Below, piece after piece: positions 44,229 through 52,851 of a stretch of 64,000 bases of DNA. The notes below the pieces were generated by a model. The model made no database searches, was not told the origin of the DNA, and saw only the letters and a list, made by a program, of their open reading frames with translations. The stretch is from [Clostridium] saccharolyticum WM1 (GTDB lineage Bacteria > Bacillota > Clostridia > Lachnospirales > Lachnospiraceae): assembly GCF_000144625.1 (NCBI RefSeq), contig NC_014376.1, positions 2,232,001-2,296,000 of the forward strand, in the 5' to 3' direction. Every line of letters begins with the position of its first letter. Within the stretch, counting starts at the first letter, position 1. The translations under genes and the position numbers were made by a program.

Positions 44229-45107
44229 TTAATATCTCCTTTTCTCTTTTAGTTCCTGGTAGAAAAGCCGGTAATTCTCATATCGGCTTCTGTTTATTTT
44301 TCCTTCTTCCACCGCATCCTTTACCCCGCAGGTTTTTTCCCCGATGTGCACGCAGCCTAAAAACCGGCAGCCATCTTCATAGGATTCAAACTCCGGGAAA
44401 TAGTCCTTTAGCCGGCCGCATTCCAAATCTTCCATGTACATGGAGCTAAATCCCGGCGTATCCATTAAATAGGTATCACGTCCCATGCCAAAAAGCTCCG
44501 AATGCCTGGTGGTATGCTTTCCTCTCTGGATTTTTTCGCTGATATTTGCAGTTTCCATCTCAGCCTGGGGAAAGAGAAGGTTGGTTAAGGAGGACTTTCC
44601 AACTCCGGAAGGTCCTGCAAGCACCGTGGTTTTTCCCTGTACCAGCTCCTTGATCTCCTCAATCCCCTGATCGTCATAGGTGCTGGTAAAGTATAAGGGA
44701 TAGCCTGCCGCCTCATAGATTTCTCCAAGTGCCTGTTTTTTATCACTGCCACATAAATCTGTTTTATTAAAACAAATTTTTACAGGAACCTCCTGAACCT
44801 CCATCATGACCAGAAAACGATCCAGCAGGTTTAAGTTTGGTTCCGGATGGGTAATGGCAAAAAGTACCAGAGCCTGATCCACATTGGCCACGGCAGGGCG
44901 GACCAAAGCATTTTTTCTTGGCAGGATAAGATCAATGTTTCCTTTCTTTTCCAGTCGGTCCAGAACAGAAAACTCCACATCATCCCCAACCAGGGGCTTC
45001 ACGTTTTTATTTCGGAATATGCCCTTTGCCTTGCATTCATAAATATTTTCATCCGCACCATGGACGTAATAAAACCCTGCAATTCCTTTTAAAATTTTTC
45101 CTGTCAT
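44229..45107 (-). CDS. rsgA: Small-subunit assembly GTPase RsgA
   Basis: 292 residues. OB-fold N-terminus, circularly permuted GTPase (G4 CFNKTDLC, then P-loop GPSGVGKSS and G3 DTPGFSS) and a C-terminal zinc knuckle with C-X4-C-X-H-X5-C in CRFLGCVHIGEKTC. Checks late 30S maturation. Nine bases after pknB. Confidence 0.97.
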   Translation of the reverse strand: MTGKILKGIAGFYYVHGADENIYECKAKGIFRNKNVKPLVGDDVEFSVLDRLEKKGNIDLILPRKNALVRPAVANVDQALVLFAITHPEPNLNLLDRFLVMMEVQEVPVKICFNKTDLCGSDKKQALGEIYEAAGYPLYFTSTYDDQGIEEIKELVQGKTTVLAGPSGVGKSSLTNLLFPQAEMETANISEKIQRGKHTTRHSELFGMGRDTYLMDTPGFSSMYMEDLECGRLKDYFPEFESYEDGCRFLGCVHIGEKTCGVKDAVEEGKINRSRYENYRLFYQELKEKRRY

Positions 45108-45116
45108 ATATTTTCC

Positions 45117-47276
45117 TTATGATTGGGGGACCGGAATAAATGTGATGGAATAAGAATTGATCACATCGCCCGTCTCCACATTCACGATCTCTACGGTTCC
45201 GCTGGTAACGCCGTAAGCACCTTCAATATTTTTAAATGATACAGGAAGCATCTGGTCGCCTGTCATGGTAACAGGACCCATAAGCTCTCTGACTTCGTCT
45301 TTTCCATTGACCGGCTGCCGAAGCTGTATCTTTAAAGTGAGTTGAGTGCTTCCGGAGCCTGGCCCGATGATGTTCTGCAGGGAATAGGATTTGTCTATGG
45401 AAGCCAGATATTTGTATTTTGCCTGTTGTACCGTCCCGCTGCTGACTACATAATTCATGGCGGTTCCGGCTTCCACCTGGGAGTTTGCAGTTAAGGACTG
45501 ACTGATAATGCTGCCCCGGACAACTGTTTCTGAGGCCGCTTCGGTAACCGTTCCCTGAACCAGTCCTACATCAGCCAGCATCTCCAAGGCGATTTCCTCA
45601 GTCTGTCCGGCAATATTGGGAACCGTGACTGGATTTACGAGTGCCGGACCACTGCTTACAACCAGGGTTACATTCTCCCCTTCTTTCGCTTCGGCGGGAC
45701 TGTAACTGATCACATATCCTGCCGCAACGGTATCGCTGTTCTTCTGCTCCACTGTGACTGTCAGACCGCTGCCTTCCAGTGCTGTCTTTGCAGAAGCTCC
45801 ATCCATCTTCTCCAGCCCAAGCTTCGCTAAGTCAATGGTAACGTGCTCCGGACCTTTGCTGACTACCACATAAACAGCAGAATACTTATCGGTTACGGTA
45901 CCCTCAACAGGGTCCTGTGATACAATATCCCCTTTATCAAGGGTATCATCAAATACGTAATCACTGACCTTCATATACAGTCCGCCGTTGTCCTTTAGCT
46001 TCTGCTCCGCAATATCCGTTGCCAGTCCCACAATGCTTGGCATTTTCACCTTTTTGTCACTTAAAGTTTCTTCTGTAGAAATCTCTGCCGTTGATTCCGT
46101 TTCCTTTGGGGATCCAGAACGGAACAGACCACTCACTTTGGAGAATACAATAATAAGCACCACCACAATGAGAATGGCAACAACCACACCTGCTGCAGTC
46201 AGGAGCCGTTCTATTTTGGGATTGATGTCATCGTCGGTATCCTGTTTTCTGGTTCTGATACTGCCCGGCTGCTGACCAGGTTTTTTTTCCATGCGGCGCT
46301 CCTGCCTCTGTTCCTGGTTTCTGCCTCCATTCCGGCTGACCGCAGGATCTGCCTGAATTTTCCGTCCGGAACGGATCTGTTCCAGCTCTGGCTTTCCTAT
46401 AATGACCGTCTGGGAATCATCCACCTGGGAATTGTACTGAACAAAATCCCCGTCAGGATTAACAAGTGCCTTCCGCAAATCGGATATGACCTCATGCATG
46501 GTTCCGTAACGGTACTCCGGTTTTTTCTCGGTACATTTTAAAATAATATTCTCAAAGCCTACCGGAATTCCCTCATTGTAGTAACTGGGCGGTGTTATTG
46601 GATCTTCCAGATGAGCCAGGGCAACAGTCACCGTGTTGTCACCCTGAAACGGGACACGTCCGGCCACCATTTCATACATGGTAATACCCAGAGAATAAAT
46701 ATCGCTTCTGACATCACTATAGCCGCCTCTGGCCTGTTCAGGCGATATGTAATGGACAGAGCCTACCGCAGTTGCACTTAAGGTCTGGGATGAGGCAGCC
46801 CTTGCAATACCGAAATCGGCCACCTTTACCTTACCGTCTCTGGCTATGATGATATTCTGCGGCTTAATATCCCGGTGTATGATCCCCTGCTCATGAGCTG
46901 CCGCGATCCCCTGTGCTACGGAGATTGCGACGCCGATGGCCTCCTTCACATCAAGACAGCCCTTTTTTATAATATAATTTTTTAATGTAATTCCTTCAAT
47001 CAGTTCCATAACAATATAATGGAGGTTCCCCTCGTCCACAACATCATAGATATTGACGATGTTTGGATGGGATAGACGGGCCGCTGCCTGGGCCTCCATT
47101 TTAAACTTGCTTACAAAACCGCTGTCCGAACTGAATTCTTCCTTTAATACTTTTATAGCGACAGGGCGGTTTAATTTATGGCACAGGGCCTTATACACAT
47201 CTGACATCCCGCCGGAACCGATCTGGTCCAGTATTTCATATCTGTCCTGTAAAAATGTCCCCGGTCTCAAGATCAT
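45117..47276 (-). CDS. prkC: PASTA-domain serine/threonine protein kinase PknB/PrkC
   Basis: 719 residues. Cytoplasmic Hanks kinase domain (residues 1-270): GSGGMSDVYKA, invariant Lys in VAIKVLKEE, IIHRDIKPQN, VADFGIARA, GSVHYISPEQA. A proline/lysine-rich linker, one membrane segment about 360-383, then three extracellular PASTA repeats (from about residue 408 to 630) that bind muropeptides, and a ~90-residue C-terminal Ig-like tail. Regulates cell wall growth and spore germination in relatives. Its start overlaps the stp stop by four bases. Confidence 0.95.
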   Translation of the reverse strand: MILRPGTFLQDRYEILDQIGSGGMSDVYKALCHKLNRPVAIKVLKEEFSSDSGFVSKFKMEAQAAARLSHPNIVNIYDVVDEGNLHYIVMELIEGITLKNYIIKKGCLDVKEAIGVAISVAQGIAAAHEQGIIHRDIKPQNIIIARDGKVKVADFGIARAASSQTLSATAVGSVHYISPEQARGGYSDVRSDIYSLGITMYEMVAGRVPFQGDNTVTVALAHLEDPITPPSYYNEGIPVGFENIILKCTEKKPEYRYGTMHEVISDLRKALVNPDGDFVQYNSQVDDSQTVIIGKPELEQIRSGRKIQADPAVSRNGGRNQEQRQERRMEKKPGQQPGSIRTRKQDTDDDINPKIERLLTAAGVVVAILIVVVLIIVFSKVSGLFRSGSPKETESTAEISTEETLSDKKVKMPSIVGLATDIAEQKLKDNGGLYMKVSDYVFDDTLDKGDIVSQDPVEGTVTDKYSAVYVVVSKGPEHVTIDLAKLGLEKMDGASAKTALEGSGLTVTVEQKNSDTVAAGYVISYSPAEAKEGENVTLVVSSGPALVNPVTVPNIAGQTEEIALEMLADVGLVQGTVTEAASETVVRGSIISQSLTANSQVEAGTAMNYVVSSGTVQQAKYKYLASIDKSYSLQNIIGPGSGSTQLTLKIQLRQPVNGKDEVRELMGPVTMTGDQMLPVSFKNIEGAYGVTSGTVEIVNVETGDVINSYSITFIPVPQS

Positions 47277-48016
47277 AAGCTTACCTCCCTGCCAATTTGG
47301 GGTTCAATTAAAACAACGGCTATGTTGTCTTTTCCTCCATTGTCATTGGCTACTGTAATTAATTTTTCTGCCTTTTCCGGCAGCTCCAGTTCCGAGCAGA
47401 TAATTTCTTCCATCTCAGCGTCCTCAAGCATATTGCTGAGTCCATCGGAACACAGGAGCACATAATCCCCCGGTTCCAGGCTGACTTCAAAAAAATCAAT
47501 CTCCAGCTTATCCTCTGTACCAACCGCTCTTGTTATAATATTCTTTTTTTCCCGGTAATCCCGGCTTCCACGTTCCAACTGGCCCAAAGACACCAGCTCT
47601 TCCACATAGGAATGATCCTTTGTGATCTGCTGCAGCCGGTTCCTTACAAGATACAGACGGCTGTCTCCCACATTTGCCACATACATGGTAGATCCCTCGA
47701 TCACCGCCGCCACCAGGGTGGTTCCCATACCGTTTCGTTCAGCGCTTTTCATGGATTCCTGGTAAAGCATACCGTTGACCATTAAGATCCCCTCCCGAAG
47801 AAGCGGAACAATTTGAGGAGAATCCGCCTGTTTTAAGTGAGCCACCAGATTTTCAGCAATGAATCTGGAAGCATAATCCCCGGCCTGATGGCCGCCCATG
47901 CCGTCTGCAACCAAAAAAAGATTGGGCAGTGCACCCAGAGGTTCTGTCTGGGCATAGACATAATCCTGATTGGCCGTGCGGACTCTTCCGGTATCCGTCA
48001 TTGCGCAAGCCTTCAT
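47273..48016 (-). CDS. prpC: PP2C-type protein phosphatase PrpC/Stp
   Basis: 247 residues. PPM family motifs DTGRVRTANQD, FLVADGMGGHQAGDYAS, NVGDSRLYLVR, ITKDHSYVEELVSLG, LLCSDGLSNML and NGGKDNIAVVLI supply the metal-binding Asp residues. It reverses PrkC phosphorylation. Coupled to the kinase gene by a four-base overlap. Confidence 0.96.
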   Translation of the reverse strand: MKACAMTDTGRVRTANQDYVYAQTEPLGALPNLFLVADGMGGHQAGDYASRFIAENLVAHLKQADSPQIVPLLREGILMVNGMLYQESMKSAERNGMGTTLVAAVIEGSTMYVANVGDSRLYLVRNRLQQITKDHSYVEELVSLGQLERGSRDYREKKNIITRAVGTEDKLEIDFFEVSLEPGDYVLLCSDGLSNMLEDAEMEEIICSELELPEKAEKLITVANDNGGKDNIAVVLIEPQIGREVSL

Positions 48017-48117
48017 CGTTTCATTCTCACTTCCTCTTTATTTCTGTTGGCAAAGAGCCAGGCACAGGTATGCTTTTATTCCTGCCTCTGACATTGCCGG
48101 GTCAAATAATCCCCAGT

Positions 48118-49170
48118 TTACCGGGAAGCATTTGACTCCTGATTTAAAAAGCTCTTTCTTAACTGCCCGCAGGCGCCGTTAATATCCCGTCCCATTTCTC
48201 TTCTTATAGTAACATTAATTCCGTTTTTTTCAAGAAGATTTTTAAAGGCTTCTATGGCTTTCCGGTCTGACTGTACGAAATTCCGTTCCTTGATGGGATT
48301 GACAGGAATCAGATTTACATGTCCGTGCTGGCCTTTTAAAAGAGCAGCCAGAGCGGACGCCTCTTTTAAATTATCGTTGACACCGCTTACCAGGCTGTAT
48401 TCAAAGGTAAGCCTGCGTCCTGTTTTTTCAAAATACGTTTGACAGGCATCCAGCACATCCTTTAATGGAAAACGGTTCGCTACAGGCATCAGGGTTTTTC
48501 TCACCTCATCGTTAGGTGCGTGAAGGGACAATGCCAATGTAATCTGCAGATCTTCTTCTGCAAGCTTAAGGATACCCGGAACAATGCCGCAGGTCGATAC
48601 GGTTATGTTACGCTGGCTGATATTCAGTCCGTTTTCATCAGTAAGAAGGCGAACGAATTGAACCAGATGATCATAATTGTCCAGAGGCTCTCCTGAGCCC
48701 ATAACCACCACATTGGAAACCCGCTCCCCGGTGTTCTTCTGGATCCGGTATATCTGGTCAAGCATTTCTGATGGGCTTAAATTTCTTTCCAGGCCATCAA
48801 GGGTGGAAGCACAGAACCGGCACCCCATACGGCAGCCTACCTGGGATGAAATACATACGGAATTTCCATGCTTGTATTTCATCAAAACGCTTTCAATCAC
48901 ATTCCCATCAGAAAGAGCAAATAAGTATTTTCTTGTTCCATCTATATTAGAAATCTTCTCCTCCACAATGGCAAGGGAGGTAAGCTCTGTCTGCTGAAAA
49001 AGCGTCTCCTTCAGTGAATTCGGAAGATTTGTCATTTCATTAAAATCTGCAGCCAGCTTTTGGTGCATCCATTCATATAGCTGCTTGGCCCGGAATGTTT
49101 TTTCTCCTATAGCCGCCACATATGCAGTCAGCTGTTCCATATTCAGCGATTTGATATCAATCTTTTCCAT
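48118..49170 (-). CDS. rlmN: 23S rRNA/tRNA adenine-C2 methyltransferase RlmN
   Basis: 350 residues. Radical SAM enzyme that methylates C2 of A2503 in 23S rRNA and A37 in some tRNAs. CX3CX2C motif in QVGCRMGCRFCAST, GSGEPLDNYD, and the C-terminal substrate Cys region (MGRDINGACGQLR). A degenerate hairpin repeat lies about 18 bases before its start. A 100-base gap separates it from prpC. Confidence 0.97.
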   Translation of the reverse strand: MEKIDIKSLNMEQLTAYVAAIGEKTFRAKQLYEWMHQKLAADFNEMTNLPNSLKETLFQQTELTSLAIVEEKISNIDGTRKYLFALSDGNVIESVLMKYKHGNSVCISSQVGCRMGCRFCASTLDGLERNLSPSEMLDQIYRIQKNTGERVSNVVVMGSGEPLDNYDHLVQFVRLLTDENGLNISQRNITVSTCGIVPGILKLAEEDLQITLALSLHAPNDEVRKTLMPVANRFPLKDVLDACQTYFEKTGRRLTFEYSLVSGVNDNLKEASALAALLKGQHGHVNLIPVNPIKERNFVQSDRKAIEAFKNLLEKNGINVTIRREMGRDINGACGQLRKSFLNQESNASR

Positions 49171-49187
49171 CTATAGTTCCTCTATTC

Positions 49188-49222
49188 TGTCCATGGTTTC
49201 GGGACATAAGGGAATGCCCCGA
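49188..49222 (-). repeat. Short intergenic hairpin repeat, copy upstream of rlmN
   Basis: Minus strand TTCGGGGCATTCCC... runs into ...CCATGGACA, aligning with TTCGGGTATACC and CACGGGCA of the def copy with small gaps. CGGGGCAT and ATGTCCCG form a hairpin. More diverged than the other copies. Confidence 0.35.
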
Positions 49223-49275
49223 ATGCACTCCTTTATACTTCCATTGGATCTGTGCAGGGCATTTACGGGTATTCC

Positions 49276-50616
49276 TTAAAGGCCCTGTCTTTTCTGAAAT
49301 GCCGCAATAAAGAATCCGTCACATGGATGGATTCCCGGCAAGAACTGGATAAATTTCTGATTTAAGCCGGCTGATTCCAGCTTCTCCCCCAGCTTCCCTT
49401 TCAGATCCATGCAGTCAAAGGGAAAATGATTAAGGAACCACATGGCATTTTCATTATTTTCTTTCTTGTTTATGGTACAGGTGCTGAAAATCAGCCGTCC
49501 CCCCGGCTTTACATAAGCTTGTACGACCGACAGGATTTCCCGTTGGAGAGCAGCCAGAGACTCTAAATCCTCTGGTGTCATGCGGTATTTAATATCCGGC
49601 TTTCTTCCAATGATCCCAAGTCCTGAGCAGGGCAGATCGGCGATAACAATATCCGCTTTCCCAACAGAATCCGGGTCAGAGACCAGGGCATCCTGAACCC
49701 TTGTACGGATGTTTGAGAATCCGCACCTGTTTATGTTTTCCTGGACCAAATTTATCTTATAAAGGTTTAAGTCCCGGACCTCCACCATACCCGTACTGTC
49801 AAGCTTATCTGCGATATGGATGCTCTTACCTCCTGGAGCCCCGCAGACATCAATCACATAATCGCCTTTTTGGGGATCTGCAATTTCACCTACAAAGCTG
49901 GAGCTTAAATCCTGTACCTGGATATAACCCTTTTGAAACGCATCCAGCCCTTCCAGATAATCATATTTTTCAATGCAAAGCACTGCTTCCGAAATTCCGG
50001 ATTCACTCACTTCTGCCCCCTGATTTTTAAGACTCTGCAGAATTTCTTCTTTGGAAGCCTTTGCAAAATTGCAGCGGACCGTCGTCTTTTTATTTTTCAA
50101 AAAGGATTCCATCATGATAACTGCGGTTTCCCTGCCATAGGTTTTCTCCCACATGGAGACAATCCAGGAAGGCATGGAATAACGGATGGAATCATCAGGC
50201 CAGGTGATATCCTCTTTATTTCTGGAAATATTTCTCAGCACACCGTTGACAAAACCTTTTAATCCGGTAAATTTTCGTTTCACGGCAAGCTTCACTGCTT
50301 CGTTGCACACGGCAGAATCCGGAACACGGTCCATATAAAGAAGCTGGTAAACCGACATTCGCAAAATAGTGCGTATCACCGGCTTCATCTTCCGTACCTT
50401 TATATTAGAAAAGGAATCAATGATATAATCCATCTGAAGCAGGTATTCCACAGTTCCTTCTACGGTTCTGGTAATAAAGGCCCGCTCCGATTTTTCCAGA
50501 TACTGGTATTTATTTAAGGCCTGGCGGAGGATAATATGGCTGTAACCACCCCGCTCCAGAATCTCTAGCAGGATTTCCAGCACGATTTCCCTGCTGTCCG
50601 TCTCCTTAGTCATCAT
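49276..50616 (-). CDS. rsmB: 16S rRNA (cytosine967-C5)-methyltransferase RsmB
   Basis: 446 residues. N-terminal NusB-like RNA-binding domain (residues ~1-140), then a SAM-dependent domain with CGAPGGKSIHIAD, DLPCSGLGIIG and catalytic STCTINKKENN. Starts at the first of two ATGs (GGAGGA seven bases upstream), overlapping the end of yugP by 11 bases, so the two are coupled. Confidence 0.96.
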   Translation of the reverse strand: MMTKETDSREIVLEILLEILERGGYSHIILRQALNKYQYLEKSERAFITRTVEGTVEYLLQMDYIIDSFSNIKVRKMKPVIRTILRMSVYQLLYMDRVPDSAVCNEAVKLAVKRKFTGLKGFVNGVLRNISRNKEDITWPDDSIRYSMPSWIVSMWEKTYGRETAVIMMESFLKNKKTTVRCNFAKASKEEILQSLKNQGAEVSESGISEAVLCIEKYDYLEGLDAFQKGYIQVQDLSSSFVGEIADPQKGDYVIDVCGAPGGKSIHIADKLDSTGMVEVRDLNLYKINLVQENINRCGFSNIRTRVQDALVSDPDSVGKADIVIADLPCSGLGIIGRKPDIKYRMTPEDLESLAALQREILSVVQAYVKPGGRLIFSTCTINKKENNENAMWFLNHFPFDCMDLKGKLGEKLESAGLNQKFIQFLPGIHPCDGFFIAAFQKRQGL

Positions 50617-51322
50617 TCCTTCTTCCTCCGAACAAGATGACCAGCCTTAAAAGCTGAAGAACGGTAGCCGCAAGCGCCGCCACATAGGTAAGGGCAGCCG
50701 CACCCAGCACTTTTCTGGTATATCCCAATTCCTGATCGCCTAAAATGCCTACCTGGCCAAGCAGCGTGACCGCCCGGTTGGAAGCATTGAATTCCACTGG
50801 AAGAGTGACTAACTGGAAAATTACGGCCAGGGAAAACAGGATCAGCCCCACATTAACCAAAGGAGAACCAGCTCCTCCTATGATAACGCCAAGAATGATG
50901 AGGGGCAGTGCCGCTTTGGAGCCTATATTGGCTGCCGGTACAATGGCTGCCCGAAGCTTAAGAGGAATGTATCCCGTGTTGTCCTGCATAACATGGCCGC
51001 ATTCATGTGCGGCAACTCCGATCGCCGCCACGGATGTAGAACCGTAAACAGAATCGGATAAATTAACCGTTTTGGTTCTTGGATCATAATGATCCGTAAG
51101 CTGTCCGCCCACAGACCTTACCTGAACATCGTAAATGCCTTGGGAATTCAGCAGGCGTTTTGCAGCTTCCGCCCCGGTCATCCCGGACATGCTTCTTACT
51201 TTTGAATATTTATTAAATGTATTGTTTACCTTAGCCGATGCCGCCATGGACAAAACTGCTCCGATGATGACCAGGATCCAGGTCGGATCCAAATAATATC
51301 CCATCATGCCGCCATAATACAT
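50606..51322 (-). CDS. yugP: Neutral zinc metallopeptidase YugP family
   Basis: 238 residues from the ATG at 51322 (AAAGGAGA upstream). Membrane protein with the zinc motif VAAHECGHVMQ and about four membrane segments; function in cell envelope quality control is assumed in the family. The long frame that begins inside fmt is rejected. In this neighbourhood it sits between fmt and rsmB, a common clostridial order. Confidence 0.92.
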   Translation of the reverse strand: MYYGGMMGYYLDPTWILVIIGAVLSMAASAKVNNTFNKYSKVRSMSGMTGAEAAKRLLNSQGIYDVQVRSVGGQLTDHYDPRTKTVNLSDSVYGSTSVAAIGVAAHECGHVMQDNTGYIPLKLRAAIVPAANIGSKAALPLIILGVIIGGAGSPLVNVGLILFSLAVIFQLVTLPVEFNASNRAVTLLGQVGILGDQELGYTRKVLGAAALTYVAALAATVLQLLRLVILFGGRRNDD

Positions 51323-51339
51323 AATCAGACTCTCCTTTC

Positions 51340-52287
51340 CTATTTCATGCTCCCAAAGCGTTCTAAAACAGTTCCTTTTGCTATGGAATATCCGCGGAGA
51401 AAAGCATCCACATCCATACACTTTTTCCCCTGCAGCTGTAGTTTACGGATTGATAAGCCGCCTTTGCCGGTCTTTATGACAAGTGAATCCCGGTTCACCT
51501 CTGCCACCTGTCCGCAGGCTCCCTCATACTCTTTGTCTATTACTTCTGCTTCCCAAAGCTTCATTACCTTACCATTCCAGGTAGTATAGGCGCTGGGCCA
51601 TGGATTTAATCCACGGATAAGACGCTCAATGGATACTGCATCCATCGACCAGTCGATGTCTCCCATGGACTTTTTAATCATGCCTACGTAGCAGGTCCTG
51701 GAATCATCCTGAGGGGTACGGACAGCAGTTCCTTCTTCCAGCTTATCAATGGTTTTTAAAATAAGACGGCTGCCGATCCCGCTGAGTTTATCGTGAAGAC
51801 TTCCGAAGGTTTCCTTTTCCTCCAGAGCAATGGCTTCCTGATCCAGCATATCTCCTGTATCTAAAGATTCCGCCATCATCATGATGGTTACCCCGCTTTC
51901 CTTTTCGCCATTAATAACTGCATACTGTATGGGAGAAGCGCCGCGGTATTTGGGAAGCAGTGAAGCATGAATATTCACACAACCGTATGGGGGAATATCC
52001 AGAATGGTTTTCGGCAGGAGCTGACCGAACGCAATCACCACGATTAAGTCCGGAGCCATATCGGACAGAATTTTAACAAACTCCGGATCTCTGGCCTTGA
52101 CCGGCTGGTAAACCTGGAGGTTGTATTCCAGTGCTTTCTCCTTTACAGGAGTCATCTGGACTTCCTTTCCTCTTCCCTTGGGTTTGTCCGGCTGAGTAAC
52201 TACCCCAAGGATTTCATGTCCGGCTTCCTTTAAAGCCACAAGTGCAGGAACAGAAAAATCGGGTGTTCCCATAAATATAATGCGCAT
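51340..52287 (-). CDS. fmt: Methionyl-tRNA formyltransferase
   Basis: 315 residues. MRIIFMGTPDFSVPAL start, SLLPKYRGASPIQYAVING with the catalytic His just before it (NIHAS), and the C-terminal anticodon-binding OB fold. Formylates initiator Met-tRNA using 10-formyl-THF, which the fhs enzyme at 58 kb can supply. Two bases after def. Confidence 0.97.
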   Translation of the reverse strand: MRIIFMGTPDFSVPALVALKEAGHEILGVVTQPDKPKGRGKEVQMTPVKEKALEYNLQVYQPVKARDPEFVKILSDMAPDLIVVIAFGQLLPKTILDIPPYGCVNIHASLLPKYRGASPIQYAVINGEKESGVTIMMMAESLDTGDMLDQEAIALEEKETFGSLHDKLSGIGSRLILKTIDKLEEGTAVRTPQDDSRTCYVGMIKKSMGDIDWSMDAVSIERLIRGLNPWPSAYTTWNGKVMKLWEAEVIDKEYEGACGQVAEVNRDSLVIKTGKGGLSIRKLQLQGKKCMDVDAFLRGYSIAKGTVLERFGSMK

Positions 52288-52289
52288 AA

Positions 52290-52781
52290 TTAATCTTCAA
52301 CCTCTCCTTCTTCCTCATCAGGAGTGACATCTTCCAGCTCACCTTCCACCTTGTCTACGTACAGATCACCATTTAAATGATCGCATTCATGGCAGATTGC
52401 CCGGGCTAACAGCCCTTCTCCCTCCAGTTCATAAGGCTCCATGGAAGCGTCATAAGCCTTTATCCTTACGTATTCAGGCCTTGTGACTGTTCCTGATTTA
52501 CCAGGCACACTAAGGCAGCCTTCCGGTCCGGTCTGGCTTCCTCTTGTTTCTAAAATTTCAGGATTGATGAGAACATACTGGTTGCCATCCTCCACGTCTA
52601 TCACAACGATCTGCTTTAACACTCCCACCTGTGAAGCCGCCAGGCCGACTCCATTGGAGTCGTACATGGTTTCAAACATATCTTCGACCAGCTCAGTAAT
52701 CCTAGGCGTGATCTCTTTTACAGGCTTGCATTGTTTTCTTAAAATTTCATCTCCAATGGTTCTAATCTTTCTAATTGCCAT
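52290..52781 (-). CDS. def: Peptide deformylase
   Basis: 163 residues. Three metal motifs: GVGLAASQVG, EGCLSVPG and HECDHLNG. Removes the formyl group from new proteins, the partner activity of fmt. The acidic C-terminus (DVTPDEEEGEVED) is a short extension. A hairpin repeat lies 20 bases before its start. Confidence 0.97.
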   Translation of the reverse strand: MAIRKIRTIGDEILRKQCKPVKEITPRITELVEDMFETMYDSNGVGLAASQVGVLKQIVVIDVEDGNQYVLINPEILETRGSQTGPEGCLSVPGKSGTVTRPEYVRIKAYDASMEPYELEGEGLLARAICHECDHLNGDLYVDKVEGELEDVTPDEEEGEVED

Positions 52782-52801
52782 CTTCCTTTATCCTCTTTCT
52801 T

Positions 52802-52842
52802 GCCCGTGCTCTATGGGCACAAAGGTATACCCGAAGGGTGTA
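52802..52842 (-). repeat. Short intergenic hairpin repeat, copy between priA and def
   Basis: Minus strand: a small hairpin around ACACCCTTCGGGTAT, the link ACCTTT, and a second hairpin GTGCCC-ATAGAG-CACGGGC. Nearly the same layout recurs upstream of der, the DUF512 gene and rlmN. It ends about 20 bases before the def ATG and begins 10 bases past the priA stop. Confidence 0.55.
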
Positions 52843-52851
52843 TCCTCTCAT

